Shown in pieces: positions 35,603-45,006 of a stretch of DNA of 64,000 nucleotides. Source of the stretch: Bacteroidota bacterium (GTDB lineage: Bacteria; Bacteroidota; Bacteroidia; B-17B0; Aurantibacillaceae); assembly GCA_016708845.1 (NCBI GenBank), contig JADJFB010000017.1:39249-103248 (forward strand), read 5' to 3'. The notes beneath the pieces were generated by a model. The model had not been told where the DNA came from. It searched no databases and saw nothing but the letters and a program-made list of their open reading frames with translations. The position numbers were made by a program, and so were the translations under genes. Each line of letters begins with the position of its first letter. The stretch's first letter is position 1.

Positions 35603-36703
35603 TTAAACATTAAAACGGAAATGCATCACATCTCCATCTGCCACAACATATTCTTTTCCTTCTACTCTTAATTTACCAACTTCTTTACAAGCATTTTCTG
35701 AACCATAAGTTACATAATCGTTATAACCTATTACCTCAGCGCGGATGAATCCTTTTTCGAAATCAGTATGAATAACCCCTGCTGCTTGAGGAGCCGTCAT
35801 TCCTTTTTCGATAGTCCAAGCACGAACTTCTTTTACACCAGCAGTAAAGTAAGTTTGTAATTTCAGTAAGCTATACGCTTGTTTAATTAATTTATTAACG
35901 CCTGGTTCATCTAATCCCATTTCACCTAAAAACATTTGTTTTTCTTCGTAAGTTTCTAAAGAAGAAATTTCGCTTTCCATAGCGGCAGTAATTACTAATA
36001 ATTCAGCGCCTTCACCTTTTATAGCTTCTCTAACAGCATCAACGTATTTATTACCTGTTTTTGCAGATGCTTCATCTACATTACATACATACATCACTGG
36101 TTTAATTGTCAACAAATGTAAGTCTTGAATAAAAGGTAATTCGCTATCTTCTAAAACACAAGCACGAGCCGATTTACCGCTCTCTAATGTTTCTTTTAAT
36201 TTAGAGCAAGCCGAATATGTTTTTACAGCCTCTTTATCATTACCTAACTTACCAGCTTTTTCAAACTTTTTTAATTTAGCTTCAACAGCTTCCAAATCTT
36301 TTAACTGTAATTCGGTATCAATAATTTCTTTATCACGAACTGGATTTACATTACCATCTACGTGAATAATATTATCATCATCAAAACAACGTAAAACATG
36401 TAAAATAGCATTACACTCACGAATATTTGCTAAGAACTTATTTCCTAAACCTTCGCCTTTACTAGCACCTTTTACTAAACCAGCAATATCAACAATCTCA
36501 ACAGTAGTTGGCTGTAGTGCTTGTGGTTTTACTAATTCCGCTAATTTATTTAAACGTTCATCTGGAACGGTAATAACTCCCACATTTGGTTCAATTGTAC
36601 AAAACGGGAAATTTGCCGCTTGCGCTTTTGCATTACTTAAACAATTAAACAAGGTCGATTTTCCAACATTTGGCAACCCAACAATTCCACATTTTAAAGC
36701 CAT
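35603..36703 (-). CDS. ychF: Redox-regulated ATPase YchF (OLA1 family)
   Basis: 366 residues, standard length. A P-loop Obg-family protein that prefers ATP. The G1 motif GLPNVGKS is at 9-16, G3 is DIAGLVKGASKGEGLGNKF, and the altered G4 is CNVDE instead of NKxD, which explains the ATP specificity known for the family. The C-terminal TGS domain includes TYFTAGVKEVRAWT, AGVIHTDFEKGFIRAEV and the end VADGDVMHFRFNV. It is the first gene of a minus-strand series continuing with the four-helix protein, AIM24, parE and parC, and is divergent from transketolase. Confidence 0.95.
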   Translation of the reverse strand: MALKCGIVGLPNVGKSTLFNCLSNAKAQAANFPFCTIEPNVGVITVPDERLNKLAELVKPQALQPTTVEIVDIAGLVKGASKGEGLGNKFLANIRECNAILHVLRCFDDDNIIHVDGNVNPVRDKEIIDTELQLKDLEAVEAKLKKFEKAGKLGNDKEAVKTYSACSKLKETLESGKSARACVLEDSELPFIQDLHLLTIKPVMYVCNVDEASAKTGNKYVDAVREAIKGEGAELLVITAAMESEISSLETYEEKQMFLGEMGLDEPGVNKLIKQAYSLLKLQTYFTAGVKEVRAWTIEKGMTAPQAAGVIHTDFEKGFIRAEVIGYNDYVTYGSENACKEVGKLRVEGKEYVVADGDVMHFRFNV

Positions 36704-36732
36704 ATTTTTCTATTTGATGTTTCCAATTTCGT

Positions 36733-36768
36733 GTTTCTGGCTAATAAGCTGAAACCTCAAACTAGGAA
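36733..36768. repeat. Degenerate second copy of the GTTTCTGG inverted repeat
   Basis: GTTTCTGG at 36733-36740, TGAAACCTCAAAC after it, and AACTAGGAA at 36760-36768. Same order and spacing as 35555-35593. The two copies flank ychF. Confidence 0.5.
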
Positions 36769-36950
36769 TAATTAATAATTAATCTGCAAATATATCAAAA
36801 TGGATTACTAAGCTTTGCTATAATTGATAGCATTCTTGGGCAGTTTTTAACAATTAGGTTCTTTTAATTGTGCATAAAACCTGAATCCCTTTATTTTTTA
36901 ACATCCTGTTATTATTATCAACATTAGCGTTATAAGCCTTAAGCAAATGC

Positions 36951-36959
36951 TATTTTTGC
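36951..36959 (+). promoter_or_regulatory. -7 element of the transketolase gene
   Basis: TATTTTTGC, a perfect TAnnTTTGC match, 16 nt before ATG 36976. The -33 region is weak (TTAGCG). Confidence 0.55.
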
Positions 36960-36975
36960 AGCAAAATCAATACTT

Positions 36976-37824
36976 ATGGCAGATATTCAACAACTACAAA
37001 AACTATCAACTCAAGTTCGCCGCGACATCGTTCGTATGGTTCACGCAGTAAGTTCAGGTCATCCAGGCGGTTCTTTAGGTTGCACAGATTTTTTAGTGGC
37101 TCTATATAACGGCGTTATGAATCATAACCCGAAAAACTTTACGATGGACGGTAAAAATGAAGATTTATTCTTTTTAAGTAACGGCCATATTTCTCCTGTA
37201 TATTACAGTGTATTAGCACGTTGCGGTTATTTTCCTGTTGAAGAATTAAAAACATTCCGTCGTTTAAACACGCGTTTACAAGGGCATCCAACTACTCATG
37301 ATCATTTACCAGGTGTTCGTATCGCCAGTGGGTCTTTAGGGCAAGGCATGAGTGTGGCCATTGGTGCTGCTTTAGCTAAAAAATTAAATAAAGATAATTC
37401 TATCATTTACAGTTTACATGGCGATGGAGAATTACAAGAAGGGCAAATTTGGGAAGCTGCTTTATACGCTTCGGCAAATAAAGTAGATAACTATATAGCA
37501 ACCATTGATTACAATGGCCGTCAGATTGATGGTGATGTGGAAAATGTACTATCATTAGGAAACTTAAAAGCAAAATTTGAAGCTTTTGGCTGGCAAGTTA
37601 TTGAAACTGAAAAAGGTAATGATATGGCTTCTGTAATTGAAGGTTTAGCGAAAGCAAAAACATTTATTGGAAAAGGAAAACCTGTAATGAATATCATGAA
37701 AACTGAAATGGGTGCTGGTGTTGACTTTATGATGGGAACTCACAAATGGCATGGTTCTGCACCAAATGATGAGCAATTAGCAAAAGCTTTAGGTCAGCTA
37801 GAAGAAACTTTAGGAGACTATTAA
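36976..37824 (+). CDS. Transketolase, N-terminal (TPP-binding) subunit
   Basis: 282 residues: the first half of a split transketolase. It holds the TPP/Mg2+ domain, with SSGHPGGSLGCTDFL, the region PGVRIASGSLGQGMSVAIGAA, the GDG motif in SLHGDGELQEGQIWEAA, and a C-terminal HKWHGSAPNDEQL. The active enzyme needs the pyrimidine-binding half, encoded 1.4 kb downstream in the same direction. It works in the non-oxidative pentose phosphate pathway. A VWA-type gene separates the halves. Confidence 0.92.
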   Translation: MADIQQLQKLSTQVRRDIVRMVHAVSSGHPGGSLGCTDFLVALYNGVMNHNPKNFTMDGKNEDLFFLSNGHISPVYYSVLARCGYFPVEELKTFRRLNTRLQGHPTTHDHLPGVRIASGSLGQGMSVAIGAALAKKLNKDNSIIYSLHGDGELQEGQIWEAALYASANKVDNYIATIDYNGRQIDGDVENVLSLGNLKAKFEAFGWQVIETEKGNDMASVIEGLAKAKTFIGKGKPVMNIMKTEMGAGVDFMMGTHKWHGSAPNDEQLAKALGQLEETLGDY

Positions 37825-37867
37825 TAAAAAACTACGAATTACGAACGTAGAATAACAATTGATTTAA

Positions 37868-39240
37868 TTGAAATTAAAGAATAAATATTTTTTATTACTA
37901 CTCATTCTAACTTCGTCGTTCGTCAATCTTCGCTCGCAGCCTACTAATCGTATCCTATTTATTTTTGATGATTCCTACAGCATGTATGCTCCATGGAACA
38001 GCAATATCAAAATAGAAGTCGCTAAAAAAATTATGGGTGAGTTTTTGGATAGTTTAAAGTCTATCCCAAATTTAGAGTTAGCGCTGCGTTGTTACGGACA
38101 TCAAACTTTTATTAAACCAACAAGAAATTGTAAAGACACAAAATTAGAAGTTCCTTTTAATGTTGCATCTAAATCAGCTCCATTAATTAAACAACGCATA
38201 CAAAAATTAGAACCATTAGGAACAACTCCTATTGCTTATTCGTTAGGTGAAAGTGCGGCTGATTTTACACCATGTAGTAATTGCCGAAACATTATCATTT
38301 TAATTACAGATGGTATTGAAGAATGCGACGGAGTGCCTTGCGAAGTATCTGCTGCTTTACAAAAAAAAGGAATTTTCCTGCGTCCTTTTGTTATTGGTGT
38401 TGGGCTTGATGTAAAATTTGCGGATGTATTTGGGTGCATGGGCAAATTTTATGACGTGAGTAATGAAGCCAATTTTAAAGACGTTTTAAATTTAGTATTA
38501 ACAGAAGCTATTTCGCAAACAACGGTTCAGGTTGACTTATTAGACATCTTAAAAAAACCAACGGAAACAGATGTGAACATGACGTTTTACGACTCAAATA
38601 CAAAACAAATAAAATACAATTATTTACATACCTTAAATCACAGAGGTAATCCAGATACTTTAGTATTGAGTCCGAATATTACTTATGATTTAATGGTACA
38701 TACCATCCCACCAATTGAAAAGAAAAATATTACCATTCAACAAGGCAAGCACAATGTAATTCCTGTTGATGCACCCAAGGTTATTTGAAGTTAGAATTAG
38801 AAGGTGCTTTAAGCAAATATTTTCCAACGACTGTGATTAGAAAAAAAGGCGAAATGAACACCTTAAATATTCAAGATTTCGGAAAAACAGATAAATACAT
38901 TGTAGGTAAATATGATTTAGAAATTTTAACGCTTCCTCATGTTAAATTAAATGATGTAGAGATTCAGCAAAGCACTACCAATAACATTAAAGTACCTACC
39001 TCAGGCAATGCTTATATTACAAAAGGTGGGACGGGTTATGGAAGCATTTTTGTGGACGATGGAAAAAAAGTAACGTGGGTTTGCAATTTAAATACGAGTT
39101 TACAAAACGAAATTATTTATCTTCAACCCGGAAATTATAAATTAGAATTTAGATACGAAAACGCTAAACAAACCACTAATACCATTGAAAGAAAATTTAC
39201 AATAAGCTCAGCCGTTACAACCAACATAAAAATTAATTAG
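37868..39240 (+). CDS. Exported von Willebrand factor A domain protein, one frameshift
   Basis: About 457 residues. The start is TTG 37868, the only candidate before the signal peptide (LLLLILTSSFVNLRS). The VWA domain has the MIDAS signature DDSYSM (DxSxS), LRCYGHQ, the Thr of LGTTPIAYSL and the Asp of ITDGIEECDG. The cysteine pairs (CSNC, CDGVPC) may form disulfides. After the VWA domain come two or three beta-sandwich-like segments. The frame is lost near 38778; restoring one C (DAPQGYLKLELEG) joins 37868-38788 to 38785-39240. It lies between the transketolase halves, 43 nt after the first and 30 nt before the second, so it is probably co-transcribed with them. Function unknown. Confidence 0.82.
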
Positions 39241-39241
39241 T

Positions 39242-39264
39242 CTTCGACTCCGCTCAGACTGACA
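39242..39264 (+). repeat. Dispersed CTTCGACTCCGCTCAG-type repeat copy
   Basis: CTTCGACTCCGCTCAGACTG followed by ACA, directly after the VWA stop codon and before the second transketolase gene. Confidence 0.8.
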
Positions 39265-39270
39265 AAAAAT

Positions 39271-40230
39271 ATGACTATGAAAAAATATACATACACAGAA
39301 AAAAAAGACACCCGCTCTGGATTTGGAGCAGGATTACAACACTTAGGTCAAACTAATCCAAACGTTGTAGCATTATGTGCCGATTTAATTGGCTCATTAA
39401 AAATGGATGCTTTTAAAGCAGAAAATCCTGAGCGATTTTTTCAAGTGGGTATTGCAGAAGCTAACATGATTGGTATTGCAGCTGGCTTAACCATTGGTGG
39501 TAAAATTCCTTTTACTGGAACTTTCGCCAACTTTAGTACTGGTCGCGTGTACGATCAAATTCGTCAAAGTGTTGCTTATTCAGGTAAAAACGTAAAAATA
39601 TGTGCGTCGCACGCTGGCTTAACGTTAGGAGAAGACGGTGCGACTCATCAGATTTTAGAAGATATTGGTTTGATGAAAATGTTACCACACATGTGTGTCA
39701 TTAACCCTTGTGATTATAATCAAACCAAAGCCGCTACGATTGCTATTGCTGATTATGAAGGTCCTGTATATTTACGTTTTGGAAGACCAACAGTTCCAAA
39801 CTTTACACCTGCCGATCAAAAATTTGAAATTGGTAAAGCGGTGATGTTAAATGAAGGAACAGATGTAACCATTATTGCTACAGGTCATTTAGTTTGGAAA
39901 GCAATTGAAGCTGGAGAGAAATTAGCAGAGCAAGGAATTTCTGCAGAGATTATTAATATTCATACCATTAAACCTTTAGATAACGAAGCAATTTTAAAAT
40001 CTATTGCAAAAACTAAATGTGTAGTTACTGCCGAAGAGCATCAAATGAATGGTGGTTTAGGTGATAGCGTAGCGCAATTATTATCTCGTCACACGCCTAC
40101 TCCACAAGAGTTTGTTGCTGTTGATGATAGCTTTGGAGAAAGCGGAACGCCTGATGAATTAATGACAAAATATAAATTAGATACCATTGATATTATTAAT
40201 GCAGTGAATAAAGTGATAAAGAGAAAATAA
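39271..40230 (+). CDS. Transketolase, C-terminal subunit
   Basis: 319 residues: the pyrimidine-binding and C-terminal domains of transketolase. FFQVGIAEANMIGIAAGL contains the catalytic Glu of the PYR domain. Then come the TFANFSTGRVYDQIRQSVAY region, SHAGLTLGEDGATHQ, and the C-terminal domain with TAEEHQMNGGLGDSVAQLL and DDSFGESGTPDEL. It completes the enzyme begun at 36976. Split transketolases are common in Bacteroidota, but the halves are usually neighbours. Confidence 0.92.
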   Translation: MTMKKYTYTEKKDTRSGFGAGLQHLGQTNPNVVALCADLIGSLKMDAFKAENPERFFQVGIAEANMIGIAAGLTIGGKIPFTGTFANFSTGRVYDQIRQSVAYSGKNVKICASHAGLTLGEDGATHQILEDIGLMKMLPHMCVINPCDYNQTKAATIAIADYEGPVYLRFGRPTVPNFTPADQKFEIGKAVMLNEGTDVTIIATGHLVWKAIEAGEKLAEQGISAEIINIHTIKPLDNEAILKSIAKTKCVVTAEEHQMNGGLGDSVAQLLSRHTPTPQEFVAVDDSFGESGTPDELMTKYKLDTIDIINAVNKVIKRK

Positions 40231-40231
40231 T

Positions 40232-40287
40232 GCTTCGACTCCGCTCAGCGTGACAACTATTTTATCCGTTTGAACGAAGTCAAAGTC
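40232..40287 (+). repeat. Dispersed repeat copy forming a long imperfect hairpin
   Basis: GCTTCGACTCCGCTCAGCGTG at the left pairs with TGAACGAAGTCAAAG at the right. CTTCGACTCCGCTCA versus the reverse complement CTTTGACTTCGTTCA differ mainly at positions compatible with G-U pairs. Confidence 0.65.
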
Positions 40288-40296
40288 AACAAAATT

Positions 40297-40331
40297 AAAG
40301 AGCGATTTCCTTATGAAGTCGCTCTTTTTCT
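40297..40331. terminator. Terminator between transketolase and rlmH
   Basis: AAAGAGCGATTTC - loop - GAAGTCGCTCTTT stem followed by T-rich sequence; lies between convergent genes. Confidence 0.85.
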
Positions 40332-40372
40332 TTGCGTTCTTTGCAAACACTTTGCGTCTTTGTGGTTAAAAA

Positions 40373-40846
40373 TCATTCATGATGATACTTTTCATTCTTT
40401 AAAATAGAAAAGCCTCTATATAATTGCTCGCAAAAAAATAAACGAATCATCTGATGAGAAAATGTCATATTTGATAAGGACAATACATAAGAACTCTTAT
40501 CTAAAATGGACTTATCGATTCCAAAAGGACCACCAATTAAAAAAACCACCCTTTTGCAACCCGAAACCATGCGTTTATTTAAAAAATCAGCGAACTGAAC
40601 AGAGGTAAATTGCTTCCCATGTTCATCCATACAAACCAAAAAATCAGATGGCTCCAGTAGTTTTTGAATTTCTAGAGCTTCTGCCCTTTTCTGCTCTTCA
40701 AATGGCTTTTGTCGAACAATTTTTGGCATTGATATAGTTTCGGTGCTAAAAGACACATAATTTTTTAGCCTTTCCGTATACACTTTCACGCCTTCCACGA
40801 GGTATGAATCAGTTGTCTTTTCTATCTGAATCAATAAAATTTTCAT
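40373..40846 (-). CDS. rlmH: 23S rRNA (pseudouridine1915-N3)-methyltransferase RlmH
   Basis: 157 residues, normal length. A SPOUT methyltransferase acting on the 70S ribosome at helix 69. It has the SAM-binding knot motifs LIGGPFG and SLSNMTFSHQMIRLFFCEQLYRG, and the N-terminal MKILLIQIEKT. It is divergent from the DUF4783 gene. The rlmH / DUF4783 / nadC neighbourhood is recurrent in Bacteroidota, which supports all three calls. Confidence 0.94.
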   Translation of the reverse strand: MKILLIQIEKTTDSYLVEGVKVYTERLKNYVSFSTETISMPKIVRQKPFEEQKRAEALEIQKLLEPSDFLVCMDEHGKQFTSVQFADFLNKRMVSGCKRVVFLIGGPFGIDKSILDKSSYVLSLSNMTFSHQMIRLFFCEQLYRGFSILKNEKYHHE

Positions 40847-40905
40847 TATCTAAGCTAGTTTAGGCACAATAATTGCTACTTTGATGGCGTAAATCTACAA
40901 TATTA

Positions 40906-41280
40906 ATGAAAGCCCTAGTTATATTATTTATTAGTTTGTTCAGTTTTTCTTTTACATCAAGAGATATTACAGACGATGTTGCTAATGCTTTAAAACAAGG
41001 TAATGCCTCTGAATTAGTTAAGCACTTTGCTGAAAAAGTATCTATTAAAGTATTAAATCAAGAAGATTTATTAAGTAAATCCCAAGCTCAAGCACTTATT
41101 GAAGATTTTTTTAGTAAACATAAAGTAAAATCTTACCAAACTTCTCATACCAGTATTGTTAATGGCGACCAGCAATTTATTACGGGTGCTTTAGATACTA
41201 ATACGGGTAAATTTAGAATTTCCATATTAGTGAGAGGAAGTGTAATTTCGCAGTTCAGAATAGAGAACGATAATGGCTAA
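40906..41280 (+). CDS. DUF4783 domain exported protein
   Basis: 124 residues with an N-terminal signal peptide (ALVILFISLFSFSFTSRD) and one small alpha+beta domain of the NTF2-like DUF4783 family (DDVANALKQGNASELVKHFAEKV, TSHTSIVNGDQQFITG, FRISILVRG). Function unknown. Its last 8 bp overlap the nadC start, so translation is probably coupled. Confidence 0.88.
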   Translation: MKALVILFISLFSFSFTSRDITDDVANALKQGNASELVKHFAEKVSIKVLNQEDLLSKSQAQALIEDFFSKHKVKSYQTSHTSIVNGDQQFITGALDTNTGKFRISILVRGSVISQFRIENDNG

Positions 41281-42140
41281 TTACATTTTACAACACAAAA
41301 AACATTTCAATTTTAAAACTTTTGTCCAAAATGCCTTACTCGAAGATGTAGGCGATGGAGATCATTCAGCTTTAGCTACAATTCCTGCTAACAAAAGGGG
41401 AAATGTCATTTATTAGTAAAAGAAAATGGTATTTTGGCTGGAGTAGACGCTGCTAAAGAAATTTTCAAAATCATTGATCCGAAATTTAAAGTAACCGTTT
41501 TTATTAAAGATGGCTCTCAGGTAAAAGTTGGTGACATTGCATTTATTGTAGAAGGTAGCTCTCAAAAATTATTAACTGCCGAACGCCTTGTTTTAAATGT
41601 GATGCAACGCATGAGTGGAATTGCCACAAAAACCAATTATTTACAAACCCTTTGTAAAGGCACTAAAACTAAAGTCATAGATACTCGCAAAACAACTCCT
41701 GGTTTCGCTTTTTCGAAAAATGGGCCGTTGTTATTGGTGGTGGCTCCAACCATCGATTTGGTTTATATGATATGATTATGTTAAAAGACAATCATATAGA
41801 TTTTTCGGGAGGTATTATCGAAGCTTTAGATGCTACACATGCTTATCTCAAGAAAACAAAAAAGAAATTACCAATTGAAGTAGAAACTCGCACTTTAAAT
41901 GATGTGAAGTTGATTTTAAATAAGGGCGGATTTCAGCGTATTATGCTAGACAATTATAGCATTGCAGATACTAAAAAAGCGGTAGCCTTAATTGGAAATA
42001 AATTTGAAATTGAAAGTTCGGGAGGTATTACCGAAAAAACCATTGCAAGCTATGCTAAATGTGGTGTAGATTTTATTTCGGTTGGCGCATTAACACATCA
42101 TGTTAAAAGCATGGATTTGAGTTTGAAAGCGATTAAGTAA
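41273..42140 (+). CDS. nadC: Nicotinate-nucleotide pyrophosphorylase (carboxylating), two frameshifts
   Basis: Converts quinolinate and PRPP to nicotinate mononucleotide in NAD synthesis. ATG 41273 gives MANYILQHKKHF and LLEDVGDGDHSALATIP. One A is lost near 41403 (GKCHLLVKENG restored). The frame 41434-41775 holds LTAERLVLNVMQRMSGIAT and KVIDTRKTTPG. One C is lost near 41703. The remaining frame holds HRFGLYDMIMLKDNHI (PRPP/quinolinate contacts), EVETRTLNDV, IMLDN and VDFISVGALTH. The corrected length is about 290 residues, normal. Both lesions are homopolymer losses. No nadA or nadB is nearby. Confidence 0.9.
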
Positions 42141-42141
42141 T

Positions 42142-42258
42142 TTATTTACAACCACAGTCACCATCCCCACATTTTTTTTTGTTGTAGGATTTGTAGGCTC
42201 TATATCCTATGTAAAATATAGCCCCAATAACTAATATGATAACAATCGCTTCTTGCAT
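42142..42258 (-). CDS. Tiny Cys-rich membrane protein (FeoB-associated type)
   Basis: 38 residues, easily overlooked. One N-terminal membrane helix (MQEAIVIILVIGAIFYIGY), then RAYKSYNKKK and a cysteine tail (CGDGDCGCK). This is the layout of FeoB-associated Cys-rich membrane proteins, thought to take part in ferrous iron uptake or metal binding. No feo gene is in the window. Its ATG overlaps the stop codon of the GH16 gene by one base (TAATG), so it is likely translated by coupling. Confidence 0.75.
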   Translation of the reverse strand: MQEAIVIILVIGAIFYIGYRAYKSYNKKKCGDGDCGCK

Positions 42259-43532
42259 TATTTTTGTTCTCCTATTTTTTCAGGATTAATAACTGGCACA
42301 TTGTGAGTGAGTGTTTGATTTAAAACGGTGATCTTTACATCGTAAGGCCCGGTTGGCAAAGCGCTTAAATCCATCACATAGTATTCTGTATTTTCTATTG
42401 CAAAGCCTGCTACTTTTGTATTAAATCGATCCATTACATCTACTTGTATTTTACCAAATTTTTTACCTGCAATAGATATACTGTACTTATTATAAAACAC
42501 CGGTAAAAGAGTGATTGTACCTTCTTCTTCTTTTAAAACTTTATCATAAATAAAATTCACCTTTCTTTTTGGTGATGTTTGATATAAGTCATTATTAGTA
42601 ATAGTACTTGGTGTATATTGAAATAGCTTATAATTATCTTTGATATTATATATTGTATCATCCTGACTCCAAACTCGCACGTAATCTAATAATACCGCAT
42701 TTGGGAATTTCGTTTTTTCATCTGGTCCTGGATTAAACGCTTCATTATCTTTTGCTACAGCACTGTTAATTATTAAATTTTGTGAAGTCTTAAATTCTCC
42801 TTCAAAATAACCAATAGGTTCGCCGTTTAAAAAAAACTTTACATAATTGGGTTGCCACTCTCCCGAAATAATATTCCAACCATCCGCTAAACTTTCATTG
42901 GTTTTAATCCAAGCTCCCCAATTCTTTTTTAAGTTTAAAAAACCACCTTTAAAATCTTCACATCCTTTAGGACAATGAACATCTAAATGAATTTGATTAT
43001 CTCTTTCTCCCTTGCCTTCATAAAAATCTATTTCTTCATTTGGATTTCCGCCATATAACCAAAATGCTGGCCACACACCCTTTTCAGCATTTGCTTTAAA
43101 ACGCATTTCAAAATAACCATACTTAAATTGACGCAAAGAGCAAAACGCTCCTCCCGAATAATTATAAGTGTATTCTCCTTTATCGTTAGGGAATTTATTT
43201 TTCTTTTTCAAAAATTCAACGTCTAAATTTTCACCAATAATAGGCTCTGGCTGCGCAGGTTTTTTAGTGCTGATTGATACAACTCCGTTAGCAAACTCTA
43301 CATTCTCTTGTTTATATAATAAATCTAAATTGTAAACGTAATTCCCCCAAGGGAAACCATATTTCCATAAATCCGTATTTAATACATCCTCATTAAATTC
43401 ATCGCTAACTTGTAAAAACCATTTTTTTGAAGTGGTATTTTTTACTTGCCACATCACTTGTGAGCAAATTACTTTGCTGAAAAATATTGCTACCATTACA
43501 AAAAGAATATTCTTTATTTTATTTGAGTTCAT
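42258..43532 (-). CDS. Glycoside hydrolase family 16 (beta-glucanase-like), exported
   Basis: 424 residues from ATG 43532, which opens a signal peptide (NILFVMVAIFFSKVICSQ). An ATG 18 nt further upstream, at 43550, is also in frame. The GH16 jelly roll has the catalytic motif EIDFYE (Glu167, Asp169, Glu172), flanked by KGVWPAFWLYGG and HLDVHCPKG. A C-terminal beta domain of about 110 residues follows (SISIAGKKFGKIQVDVMD, LSALPTGPYDVKITV), but it lacks the usual T9SS signatures. It probably cleaves beta-1,3- or beta-1,4-linked glucans or galactans. The start overlaps the end of the GT39-type gene, and the stop overlaps the small Cys-rich gene. Confidence 0.88.
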   Translation of the reverse strand: MNSNKIKNILFVMVAIFFSKVICSQVMWQVKNTTSKKWFLQVSDEFNEDVLNTDLWKYGFPWGNYVYNLDLLYKQENVEFANGVVSISTKKPAQPEPIIGENLDVEFLKKKNKFPNDKGEYTYNYSGGAFCSLRQFKYGYFEMRFKANAEKGVWPAFWLYGGNPNEEIDFYEGKGERDNQIHLDVHCPKGCEDFKGGFLNLKKNWGAWIKTNESLADGWNIISGEWQPNYVKFFLNGEPIGYFEGEFKTSQNLIINSAVAKDNEAFNPGPDEKTKFPNAVLLDYVRVWSQDDTIYNIKDNYKLFQYTPSTITNNDLYQTSPKRKVNFIYDKVLKEEEGTITLLPVFYNKYSISIAGKKFGKIQVDVMDRFNTKVAGFAIENTEYYVMDLSALPTGPYDVKITVLNQTLTHNVPVINPEKIGEQK

Positions 43533-44951
43533 AGATTGTGTAATAAGCATTACTATAACATATAGGATAATCTAAGGTGATTTCGTCGCCAAAAGACTTC
43601 TTCAAAATTACAATAAATTTCAATCCTTTTCTTTTAAGTTTATTTAAATAAATAGGATTTCTAATACTGTCGTTAAATGTAACCCATCCCTTGCGATGAG
43701 CATAATACATAGGTGTAGGCTTATTACCACTGTTTATTAAAATCAAATCTTTTTTATTACCACATTTATCTAAATCTTTTTCCAAGAAAAATATTCGATA
43801 ATCATCATCCTTTATAAAAAAATCATTAATATGATTAAGAGTTCCTTCTAATGAAATAGCAATTAAGAATACATACTTCAACTGATTATATTTACTGCTT
43901 TGAAACTTAATTTTAGAATCCCATAAGCGCTTACTAATGCCATCACTGGCGCGAAAGGAATGATGTAATAATTATGATGATGAAAGGCGAAACCTGCTTT
44001 AAACATCACAATTAAAAAACAAAAAAAAGCTACTAGAAAAACATAAAAAACTTGATCTGATTTTAATTTATAAGCTTTGTAAAATCCAATAACAAAAAAT
44101 ATAAATCCAACATACTTTAATGCGCTATCAAAGAACTTAGCAATGGTATCAAATAAATTATTTTTAAACTCAACATAGCCATTATAAATGGTACTTCCCA
44201 TGTAAAAATGCTGAAACGAAAACACAGAGTTCAATCGCGGCACCCAATAAAAATACCAAGCGCCAACCATCGATATAATAATTGCAGAAACGGCGCAAAA
44301 GATTATTTTTTTATCGAATGCCTGTTTTTTATCAAACAAAAAGAAAGAAAAGATAATTAGAATATAACCAGATGGCAATTTTGATAAAACTCCTAAAGCA
44401 CAAAAAATAAAATAAAATAACAAGTTTTTAAAGCGCCCATTTTCAAAATAATTTGAGCCATAATACAAACACATTATCATGAAAGAAAAACTAAAGGTAT
44501 CTGGCATAATTTTTCTTGAAAAGGGAAACCAGATAGAACACAATAAAATAATGGCTGAAAAAAAGGCTAACTCGCCATCAAAATGTTTCCTAATGAGTTT
44601 GTAAAAAAAATAAATTCCAAAACTTGATACAATTAAATTTATTAATCGTCCATACCAATGCTCATAACCAAAAAGCAACGACATTAAATAAATTAAATAA
44701 TTAAATACAGGAAATTCCATCCCTGTAACACCTGCTTTATCGCCATCAATATCTAAACGAGGGTAAAAAATATTGTTATTTACCTCCTCAAAATTTCTAG
44801 CAACCATAGTCACGGTTGTTTGTCGCCAATTATGGGAAACTTCTAAAGGAGGATTGGTAATATGGAAAAGCCTCAAAATAAAAAAAGCAATTATCCAAAA
44901 TTTGATATTTAGGAACGTACTTTTGTTTATTATTTGACTTAAATAGTTCAT
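43519..44951 (-). CDS. GT39/ArnT-like integral membrane glycosyltransferase, one frameshift
   Basis: About 477 residues. The membrane part (43878-44951) has roughly ten helices. The first extracytoplasmic loop has EVSHNWRQTTVTMVARNF and the GKAGVTG-like DGDKAGVTGMEFPV, typical of polyprenyl-phosphate-sugar glycosyltransferases of the PMT/ArnT (GT39/GT83) fold. The C-terminal soluble part is in the frame 43519-43881. Restoring one A near 43888 (FKAVKYNQLKYVF) joins the two. It is encoded upstream of the GH16 gene with a small overlap and probably belongs to the same surface-glycan unit. The acceptor is unknown. Confidence 0.78.
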
Positions 44952-45006
44952 TAATTATGGTCAAAAGTAACCTAAAATTGGTATTTTCGCTACAAATTTA
45001 CAAGCA

